A program made the translations under genes and the position numbers. DNA of 64,000 nucleotides, taken from positions 15,870,802 through 15,934,801 of the forward strand of contig NC_045145.1 of assembly GCF_008831285.2 (NCBI RefSeq), read 5' to 3'. Within the stretch, counting starts at the first letter, position 1; each line of letters starts with the position of its first letter. The notes beneath the pieces were generated by a model. That model searched no databases. It saw only the letters and a list, made by a program, of their open reading frames with translations, and was not told where the DNA came from. The stretch comes from Nymphaea colorata (lineage: Eukaryota > Streptophyta > Magnoliopsida > Nymphaeales > Nymphaeaceae). Positions 51,401-61,530 of this stretch are shown here, piece after piece.

Positions 51401-52025
51401 AGCTTCGTGGATTTCACATTCCTTTGAACTGCCAGGACACCAGACTCGAGAACATGGAGGCCTTGTAAGTTGGCCCGAGCATGCCTTCTTGTCCCGAAAG
51501 CACTTAGAGCTCCCACCTGAAGCTGCTTTTCAATCAAAGAAGTACTCTGAAAGAGCAATGCAAGTTGGCATCTTTGGTAGCATGGTATTTGCTTCCTACT
51601 TGGCTTTCTCAACTTCCCATCTCTCATTCTTGAGATTTTGCTTAATCTTACTTGAGCTTATATGCATCATTAAGGTGAATTTGCGAGCTAGACGAAACAG
51701 AAGTTTTCCATGGAGTTATCGTTCTAAATCATTTCACAGTATGTCATTTCCAAGAATGCCTTCAAAGTTTAAGAGACAGGCATCTGCTCGTCCACTTAAA
51801 TCTGTTCGTTCAGAAGGTGAAACAGTGATGGGGAGTCAGAGACTTGACCGCTCCACCAAGGTTGATCCTGCTCCTGCATTGGTAAGTGATAGCAGGAAAG
51901 GGAAACGCACGGCAGATGAGTCAAGCGAGGAATCTGGAGATGATGAGGTTATAGTGAGAATTGACTCTCCAAGCCGGCTTATCTTCCATCAACGTCCTGG
52001 TAAAACATCACATCCAAATCCTTAG
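36458..52025 (+). CDS. SOS1: SOS1 plasma-membrane Na+/H+ antiporter (NHX7/8 class)
   Basis: It exports Na+ from the cytosol in exchange for H+ at the plasma membrane and is the effector of the SOS2/SOS3 pathway. Twenty-three exons join in phase: 36458-36653, 37220-37270, 37434-37525, 38836-38913, 39012-39169, 41020-41121, 41200-41317, 42088-42140, 42221-42286, 43188-43232, 43406-43461, 43668-43852, 45635-45688, 45772-45879, 46806-47037, 47257-47559, 48798-48895, 49041-49172, 49249-49467, 49565-49771, 49910-50162, 51283-51584, 51675-52025. They give 1152 residues, near the usual 1140-1150. Residues 1-454 form the exchanger membrane domain (SATDPVAVV with D162; IIEGESLMNDGTA). The long tail holds a cyclic-nucleotide-binding-like domain (about 740-860: SNGVVKW, HGSTLGLYEAL). 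Near the C terminus DSPSRLIF (1133-1140) matches the SOS2 phosphorylation and 14-3-3 site. The first ATG of the frame, 36458, opens exon 1. Confidence 0.97.
47038..47256 (+). other. GC-AG intron in SOS1 (intron 15)
   Basis: Exon 15 ends ...AAATG and the intron begins GCAAGT; exon 16 starts after TTTTCAG. The junction AAT-G|GT-GTT restores the conserved LLNGVQA reading. Neighbouring GT sites would break the frame or drop conserved residues. GC donors are a small, established class spliced by the U2 machinery. Confidence 0.88.
51585..51674 (+). other. 90-nt stop-free intron (exitron-like) in the SOS1 C-terminal tail
   Basis: Exon 22 ends at ATG of IFGSM and exon 23 begins GTGAATTTG, reading SMVNL, which matches the family. 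The intervening GTATTT...ATTAAG is 30 codons long and has no stop, so both forms keep frame. Its retained peptide is strongly hydrophobic (FLRFCLILLELICIIK), unlike the hydrophilic tail around it. Confidence 0.85.
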
Positions 52026-52179
52026 AAGAGTTATATTGTTCATTCATATACATCATCGGTCTATGTTACAATGTAGTATCTTGTATCATATGCTATCTGT
52101 AAGCAACTTTTGTGGTAGAATTCATATTTTATGTGGCTTCTGGCATTTGCCTTTGTGGAAGTCATTTTGGGCCTTCTCT

Positions 52180-52187
52180 AATAAAAT
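52180..52187 (+). promoter_or_regulatory. Likely poly(A) signal of SOS1
   Basis: AATAAAAT lies about 155 bp after the SOS1 stop, at a usual distance for a plant 3' UTR. Confidence 0.5.
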
Positions 52188-52209
52188 CAAGTGCAGCTTT
52201 TGTGATTGA

Positions 52210-55200
52210 AGCCTATGACTAGGCTCCTTAGCCATAAGTTGCCAAAGACCACAACTGCCTAGATGATGGCTGATGATGGGTTAGAAATCAAAGGCTTTTT
52301 TTTAGTCTTTCTTTTTTAATGTTTTAAACTGTTGAAATTGATAGAGTTTTCTATTACGAGGTCTTTTCATTGTTTTCAAGTTAAGATTCCAATATTTTGG
52401 TTACTTTTTTCGACATTGTTTGGCCCAGACTAGCCTATAGGCATTTCAAAGGTCCTGTTGTTGAGATCGCTAGTGCTTGTGTTGTGACTACTATGACTAT
52501 GAGTGAAGCTATTTAATGATTTCCTTTAGTTGCCTTCCTGTATCCGGAACAGACATCAACGTTTGATGAGCTTGCCTGGTTACCTTCCTCTGTCTGTTCT
52601 ACTTGCTCAGGGGAGTATCTGTTTCTCTTGATATTCCTTTTATTTGTGGTGGCTAGTTTAATTTAACTTTTTGCCACTAACATTGGGCAGTTTTCCTGTT
52701 AAGTGCACTATTGGGCATTGAAGTTCCCTGCAAGGCTTCGTAATATGATTGAACATTCCTGTAAGCTTTAAAGTGAATAGCCACTGCATTTCTCCTTCCT
52801 AGTCGCAACATTGTAATATCTGGAAGTTTGCATTTGTGGGGACCCGATGCCATATTTTCCCTGTAATAGTTTCTGATTTATGTTTTACCTGAAATTAAAG
52901 AGGAACTTTTCAACTTAAAATTCTTTGTTCATTTAGGTTTTTAAGGATCTCGTCCCTCATATCCTTCTCATGACCCAATGCTAGAAATGTTTGTCTGGAG
53001 AAGCCCAAAGGATCACGCTTCCAAGGGGGAAGACTAGCATACACTGTTTCGAGTTGTTTACGGAAACGACGGTCCAATAATCCAATCGGACTAGCATACA
53101 CTGTTTCGTGTTGTTTACGGAAACGACGGTCCAATGATCCGATCGTCAAGATCAGATGAATGGGAGGAGAGGAAGGTAGGGCTCATTTACCGTTTTATGT
53201 GTTCAGGTAGCTTTAGTTTATTGGCATTGTTGAGCTTCGACTGGGTGTCGTGCCTTCGCGTTATAGCTTGTGCTGTTTCAGACTTTGGTGGGCTACGGTC
53301 ATCGAGAGGAGGAAATATGAAGTCCGTTCCCGTGTGTACACAGCACGTTGGATGTGTATTGTCGTTTAAAAGCAAAATACTTGAAGTTTGTGCGAACTAC
53401 CAAGATTTGATGCTTGATCTGGATAGCGTTCAGATTGGGGTACTTTTACATCGGAATTGGAGATTTTAGATTCAGATCATGTTGGGTAGCCGATAGGTCC
53501 ACCGTCTCACCCACCGGGAACGAACACAGATTTGGTGTCCCGCTTGTCCTTCACGAGGTGGAGCTTCTTTATTGGGCTCTCTACTTACAAAGTTTTCTTT
53601 TATCCCACCGAATCCTCAAACTTTTCCACTCCCCAAGAAATGTTTTCGCAGACGATCTTCGCCCCTCCTCCCTGTCTATTGGTCTAAAGTTTTTTCTCCC
53701 CATACCTCTCTCTGCCTTCCTGTCCACGAAACAGAAGACTCCTACTATTCACACCGTCATGATTCATGGGTAACTGCACGTGTAGAATTTACTTCCTTGG
53801 TCGACAGCCCACTCAACTCAACTTCTGAAAGAAATTGTTTTACATTTTTAGTTTGAGAAAAACATGGAGTATCGATTCATCATATGCATAACTATAAAAT
53901 TACAGTTTTTTGTTAGGGAGCAGGTAGGATTGTTTGATTTTGAGTAGCAGTTTTGTCGTGACCATAACCCTAGTTATGTCTTATCTTGGGGGCAACCTAG
54001 CAGCAGATTAGGAAGGGCTAGAACACAACGACATTTTCTCTTTTTTTAACAATGCATGGGCTTTCCATTCTCTGGCTAAGAAAGTGACAGTGCGCTTGGA
54101 TTTTCTCCTTTTCCTTTTCTGCGTGAAGGCAAGGGACGTCTAAAGTTGGAGGATCTTAGATGATCGTTTAGCCTTCATGTAGTCTTTCGATGGGCCTGGG
54201 CGGGGCGATTATGGCCCTCAGGGATGTGAAGAGCTTGGATCTGCATTGGATCTAGCCTTTAAAGGATTAGACTTCAAGCGGATTTGTGTAACTGGATTTG
54301 AATTTGAACTCAAACTATCAAAAAATGAACTTGAGTTTACAAGCATAAAGTCAGACATTTGTATGTAATCATATTGGATCTTTATCCAATCCCAGTTGGA
54401 TAGTGGACTCAAATTGAGAGTCAATTCTGAACTGCATGTCCAATCTAAATTTGCCAGATCTAACTAAATGAATACTGGCACCTTATGAAATTTTGGCAAA
54501 ATAACAATAAAACGAACCCTTGCATAAATTTCCTGGTTGTGCCTCTGGTTGCATACTCCCTCTGCGATTTTTCGCTGCTATGATTTCTGGGATGGGATCT
54601 AACTTAAGAAACTCAAATGCAGCTTGAGTGATCAATTAAACTGATAACACTCCTCCCCAACTTTGATCTCTTTCTCCTTTGAAGGAGCATAAACTTGAAT
54701 CAATCCGAGAGAATCAGCTTATAACTAGGGGGCAGCCTACAGCCTAACGGTTCATAGCCCTACCTCTCATAAGTCACACGTATTGAAACAGAGATATTTA
54801 CTTCATCGGTATCGCAGTCTGTTTTTCCACGTCTTTATCCCGCACCGATCTTGGACCTCTGGTCTGATGGATCCCAACTCGCTCCTCCAACACTTTTGGT
54901 TGCAGATACAAAAAGGTTAAGAACCAAGACAATCAGCCACTTAACAACTCCTTTATAAGTCCCTCAATATTTCTCATAATTTTAGATACAATATTAAACT
55001 TTTTCGAACTAGAGCATTATAATATGTTAGGAGGCAATTCATGTTTCTTTAGTCAAACTGGATGGCTAAACTTAGATCATGAGGATGCAAATGGTTTCAA
55101 CATAGGTGGAGGTTTTGTGGTTTTTTTCAGTACTCGGCTCAGTTCAGTGACTAAGGTTATGCAAATCAGTTCATTTTAGTCCCATTTATACACGGTTGCA

Positions 55201-56170
55201 GTTTCCACTAATCTTAAACCCTATCAGGTCAAACTTGGCAATGAAATTATGAACCTGAACCCGACCCTTTCTGCTTCCCCATAGATTGACCATGTTTTTT
55301 GCCTTCTTCCTCGAAAATTTTCGATAAGCTCAAACCATTTCACATATTACGTGGGAACTTCTCATTCTGTTGACAGTAACGTGGGCTCGGCGGCAAGGAA
55401 GAAGACGATGACCAAGATATAAAACTGTCCGGACAAACTTGCCCTACACGATTTGCTTCTTCTTAGAAACAGATTCAAAACTTTAAGATCGTTCAGTGCC
55501 CAAAATATGTATATTCCTCACATAACTTTGTTGGACATTTCACATTTGTTTAATCAATCCTAATCAACTTGCTCATGAAGAAAAGAGTCATCACGTACAA
55601 AATGAATAGGACCAGAGATCCATCCAAAACTAAAAACTTGTTTAATCCAAAGTATTGTCACGGTATAAACACGAGAAGCTACATTTATTTTACTCGAAAA
55701 GAACAATATTGGCTTGATGTATAAGAAGACGGGCATGTGATGTCAGGGGGTATGGTCAATGGCATGACCATACGCTTAAGACCAACGACCATGATGTAAT
55801 GAAGATAGGCGAGCTGAGTCAGAGTCCGATCAATCGTGTTCTACGAGACCAGATCTAGAACAAACTAAGCAAATCAATCCGATCTTATCCCATAATCTGG
55901 GCATTGAATCGGGTGCCATGGGATCTGGTTTTTTCTTATTTTTAAGTTAGAAAATAAAAATTAATGCAAATTTATTAATTAAAAAATAAATAAAAACTGT
56001 TAAAACCCAACAAATATTGACAAAAAATTTAAGTACTTACTTTATTAGTATTGCTTTTTATTCGGTTAGTTTCGTTAAATTGAATCGTCAAGGGGTTATG
56101 ATTTAATTTTCTCCGCTAATAATGGCTCCGGCAAGAAATATGAAATAGATTCAAATTTTTTATACCCAGA
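52210..56170. other. Intergenic DNA between SOS1 and the GH3 gene
   Basis: No gene with recognisable domains is seen. A 57-bp near-exact tandem pair lies at 53033-53146. A region rich in GGATTTG, GAATTTGAACTC and similar phrases (about 54230-54460) resembles the degenerate repeat in GH3 intron 4 (59107-59420). Confidence 0.5.
53033..53146. repeat. Near-exact tandem duplication, 2 x 57 bp
   Basis: Copies 53033-53089 and 53090-53146 share ACTAGCATACACTGTTTCG and TTTACGGAAACGACGGTCC with only a few substitutions. The length equals the unit of the left-edge array but the sequence is unrelated. Confidence 0.9.
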
Positions 56171-56446
56171 ACTTGGCACTTGGCAGGGCGGCCGGCTGCC
56201 GATTCTTGAACTGGTTTTCGGGCCATCCTGACCCGAAATCCGATCTTGCTGTTGCGTACGGGCAACCGGTTCGTGGCATGAAGGTGATTAGGAGATTTCG
56301 AAAGGGTAATCTGGGGAAAACGAAGCGCTTGCGCTCTTATTTATGCGCCACCTTGGTGCTAGACCAAATCATTTTCTCTTTCTGTCTTTCACTTTCGTTA
56401 TTCGCTTCCTCTCGTTCCTAAGCTTTCTTCCCCTCAGAAGACGAGC

Positions 56447-59400
56447 ATGGCCGCCAAGAAAAACCATCCCGTCTTCCTTCTTCTGCGCCTGCTGCTGCTC
56501 TCAATCATATCGATGAAGGTGGCAATGGCGGAAGTGGTGACCCCGCCGCTGCTGCCGTACAAGAACCCAACCCTCCCCGTCGAAGCACGCGTCAACGACC
56601 TCCTCTCCCGGATGACTCTCGCTGAGAAGATCGGCCAGATGACGCAGATTGACCGCTCCGTCGCCTCACCCGCTGTTCTCCGCTCCCAGTTCATCGGTTC
56701 TCTCTCTCTCTCTCTCTCTCTTTGCCTCTCGCTGAGGGATGAAGATCGTGTCAGAAAAATGGATGATGATCTTTCTTGTGCTTTCTTTTTGTTCAGGGAG
56801 CGTTCTGAACGGAGGAGGGAGCAACCCGGCAGAGGATGCCACGCCGGAGATGTGGGCGGATATGATCGACGGCTTCCAGGAGTCTGCGATGGACACGCGA
56901 CTGGGGATCCCTGTCATCTACGGCACCGACGCCGTCCACGGCCATAACAACGTCGTCGGAGCTACCGTCTTCCCTCACAACGTTGGCCTCGGCGCGGCAA
57001 GGTGAGGCGCGGGAAAAAGAATCCGAAACGGACTATTTCCGTTATTGTCCCTGGCCATATAAAATATTATCGACGAAGCTGTTCATGTCGTCGAACTAAC
57101 TAAGGGCATCCTCGTAATTGTGATGCTTTTTCTTCTCTTCACAGGGATAAAGACCTCATGAGGAGGATAGGGATCGCAACGGCGCTTGAGCTCCGGGCAA
57201 CCGGAATCCCGTACACATTTGCTCCTTGTCTTGCGGTAAGAAACTAAGAAATTCTCTCTTCTTTCTTCTGATATCTGTCCCTTTAGATTTCAAGAAAGAA
57301 ACTAAATTAGTTCACAAGCTTTCGGTTCTTTGCTTGAAAATGTGCCCATGATTAACAACGCCTTGTAAAAACGAGTGGCCCCTTTTATTTGTTACCGCCT
57401 GTGACGTTTTTACTCCAGAAATCTGCTCCACTTCTCGCAATTCTGAAATTTTTCTGCAGCATGCTTGTTCTGTTCTTTTCATTTTGATCTTTATATCTTT
57501 TTCCTTGCCTCTTACTTTCTTAAGTCAGCTTAAGGCTTAGGAAATCCTGACCTCTGACTTCCACGTTTGGTTGTAGCACTTATTAACTGAAAGGAATTGG
57601 AAAGGTCATAGGAAATCCTGACCTCTGACTTCCACGTTTGGTTGTAGCACTTATTAACTCAAAGGGAAGTATGCCCCTTTTAGAAGATCCTTGCTTTGGT
57701 TTCCCTCAATATGCCAGACATTTTTAGTTGATCATTCCAATCCGGTCTCCGAAAGGGTTTTTTTGTTCTCTCTTGAGTCTTGAGAGCTTATAGTTGCGGC
57801 CCCCATCCATGAGAAGGCTGCTTCTTGTGAGAGGAGATTTGTTCCCTTACTAGACAAACGAGGCGCTTACGCATTGGACGATTGGAACCATAGCGCCTCC
57901 TCCTATGTTTACGAACCTACAAGTTATTCTTAAAATAAAAGCCATAAAAAGTGACTCGTCATTTCAATAGCGCCTAGATTGTTGCAAGTCTCAAGCCAGG
58001 AATGATCATGAGGCTGGACAGAGAGGAGGGGTCAACCTAAAGAGTTTTACATGCTAAAAGCCTGTCAATATACATAAATAAAAACAATTATCCTCCATTT
58101 CTTTCAATCTTCAGTTAAATGCTGGCAATCCAGAATATTGTTCCATACACATATTTGCATGGTTCACGCGCTAGCAGAGCTACTTGTGGGCTGTGCCCAC
58201 ACCAGTTCGGTGTAATTTGGACTGAGGTCCGGCCATATGTGGTGCCTGTGTCTATCTCGATAATAAACATGGAGTCTGTCTATTTCATGTGAAGACTCTC
58301 GAATTTCATCTAAAACGGTGTTGATTTCCGCTAAAACAGAAGCTTCACGGATAAATGATTGGCCCAAATGGCATTAAAATTAGAGTGTGTGTGGCGTCCG
58401 CCGGCAACGAGTTCAGCTAATGTTTGTTTTCTCGTGCTGGCTGAAATAATGTAGACACTGCCACTAGGTAAGAATATGGAAACTTTGGTTTTTTCTGCAA
58501 CATGTTTTTAAATGGACCCTACATTTGGCCCCAGGTTTTCTTGGCTCCCTGCAGAGAGCGAACCTGTTTATATGCGCGTGCACAAAATAATTCTCCATAG
58601 CTCCTTCCTCCCACAGGAGAGCCAATCCGAGGGGCCCTTGGGGACACTTAGCCCATCCTTTTCTGCTGACTAGAAGGACCCCTTAATTCCTTTGATACAT
58701 CCAGATGTGTGTAAATTTCTCAAAAGGCCCCTGGTTGACCGGATTGTTTTTTATTGTTGGTTTGTGCCTTGTAGGTGTGCAGGGACCCGAGATGGGGACG
58801 GTGCTACGAAAGCTACAGTGAAGATACGGAGGTAGTGAGGAGTATGGCGGAGATCATAATTGGTCTTCAAGGCTCTCCACCATCTGGCCACCCCAGAGGA
58901 TACCCTTTCATAGCTCAAGGAGGGTAATGTTGATCTATCCCTAGCCTTCTCGACGTTGTTGTCGGTGGTTCTCATGGCTTGGCTTGGACAAAGTTAACCA
59001 GGAGGGGCTTTTAGGACCATGCCTACGGCAACCGGGTCGAATAGGATGAGATCGTCTTTTTTTCTCCATTAGGCAAGTGGCATTAGAGGGCCCAATGAAA
59101 AAAAGTTAATATCCGATTAATAGATCACATCAGATTTGGATTTAAGAAATGACATTTGATCGGATTTAGATTTGATCGTTTGATCAAATTCGAATTTCGA
59201 TTCGAATCAGATTTATTTTTAAATAAGTTTCTATATTCAATGCTTTTACATTTTGAACGGCTAGATTCGGTTCAAAATTTGGGTCCCATTTCAAATGTAA
59301 ATGTAAAAATTGGATTCAGATTTGGATATAACTTTTCAATCTTCTTATTTGAATCCGAATTCGAATTTGAACATCTGAATAACCAAACCGAGAGTCTATC

Positions 59401-61491
59401 TGATTTGAATCTTACCCATTGGCATTCTTATAAGAAAATTCATGAAATTCAGCTGATTCCATAAATTCATTGTCATCTTGAAAACAAAGTGCAGCCCCTG
59501 GGTCCCTCCCCATATTGTTGAACCCGGTCAGGAAATTTTCTGATTTTTCCCGTGAATCATACGTAGAAAGTTTTAGGGCCTGACTTTTGCAGCTCAAGAT
59601 AATGAAAAATGTTGAGGTGGAAAAGAAATTCAATACTTTTCCAGCACTAAAGGAAACCAATATCAAAGTTTGCTGTCAAGCTTATGTTTGTATGGACAAT
59701 TGTTGACACAGAACCACACAAATTGCTTGTTTATATGTTAGTGTCTCATAGCCATTTGCGTACTTATTTTCTTATTTACATATTGGTGTCCCTTAATTTG
59801 AAAGGACGGCCTTTCACACAGATATTTATATCTTCACAAGTGCTACTAAAGGAAGTGTGGGTATGCAGCCTCACACGCTTTTCACCCTTTTTCTAACGCA
59901 ACCATGAAAATCACTTGAGATGGTAGGGTTCAATTTTCTCTTCTGTCCTGACAAAGGAGCCGGTCCTTGAACTCAATTCAAGGAGAACCGGTTTCCTTCC
60001 CACATGATGAAAGAAAAGGCCAAGGGACTTTGGATCTAAAAAAACAGGTCCCGCCCCATAAAGAAGAGAATAAAATGTGCATTCATAAGCGAGTGAGACG
60101 ATGGCAGTTGCATACCGATAAGACTAGTCCTTAGTCTCTCTGTTGCAACCTAGCTCCCTACCTACAACGCTCCATGGTTCTTTTATGCATAATTGGGAAG
60201 TTTTCATTTCTTTATGGGGACGAAAGATCTGCTATTCCACCATCTCTCTCCGCCGTCCAATTAGTTACGTTACTGTCGGCAGGATCTGCTGACGAATAGA
60301 AAGAGGTCAAAACTTTTTGCCGGTAGACAAGACCTTTCGAGCAGCGTTGTAGTGTGTTCGGGGCCCAATACCTACTGAACAGTTCCACCCTTTACAAGCC
60401 AACCCGTGAACATCACACGATCGTGTGTGTGACGTGCATTTTCATCTTTTCAGAAAAGACAATTTTCTAATTTGTCTTTACAGATATTCTTGTTTTTCCC
60501 ATGATAGTTCAATTATTTCAGCCTCCAAACCCAAGGCTCTGGGGCCTTTTGTGTCATTTTTTCTTTTCCTTGAGAGTCTATGGTCATTATTATTTAATAT
60601 TCTATTATAGTTGGTAAGCTTGATGAATTAGTAAATGTATGGTTGTCAGAATGTAACATTCTAATTACGTACTTTTTCATGCAATCCTGGCTTGCGGACA
60701 GGAGTTTCTAGTATTTAAAGGTCACCTTGTAATCATGAAGTTCCACTGTTTCGAGGTTTTCGCTTTTCAGGAACAAAAATGAAATGATACATATAGTATA
60801 TGTTTATAAATGCTAATGTTATTTAATCATATTTTTAATTATTTTTAGTTTTTGTTGAATGCAATTTTGATGTTAAAAGAATAATTTCTTTATTAAAAAT
60901 GAAAAGCACCTGTATCGCCTCTGGCGTTCGTTTGAATGCCAGCCACATGATGAACCTGGACTACTCAAAATGGAAATGAGTTCCTAAGAGTTAAAAACAG
61001 AACCTCGGCTTAGTTCAGAGATTAATCTTCAGATAAAATTTGATTCTTTCTTACCATAAGACAACAGTCTAGTTTGAGGGTGAAACTTTCCAAAAGAAAG
61101 ACAAACATGCAGTGCAGCCTGCAGGATGGACCTTAGCATGCAGGCTTTCTTCAAAATCATATACTGTCTAGATATTAAACACAGGCTATTCTTCACGAAA
61201 TGAAGCGCTCACGGTGGAAGGATTTTATTGTTTCTGTTGGGGAGCAGCAACAGCGTGGCGGCGTGTGCTAAGCATTTCACCGGCGACGGTGGGACGGTGA
61301 GGGGCATCAACGAGAACAATACGATAGCAAGCTACCCGGAGCTCTTTCACGTTCACATCAAGCCGTACCTCGATGCCGTCGCCATGGGTGTCTCCACGGT
61401 CATGGTCTCCTATTCGAGCTGGAACGGCGTCAAGATGCACGCCAATCCCTACCTCCTCACCAGGGTCCTCAAACAAGAAATAGGCTTCCAG

Positions 61492-61530
<39 letters not shown>

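Noticed and set aside
53134-53856. Overlapping open frames downstream of SOS1
   Set aside because: No domain, no codon pattern, and part lies on a recent tandem duplication.
56173-56421. 82-codon frame just upstream of GH3
   Set aside because: No recognisable domain; it lies in the GH3 promoter and leader and ends in a Ser/Leu-rich low-complexity run.
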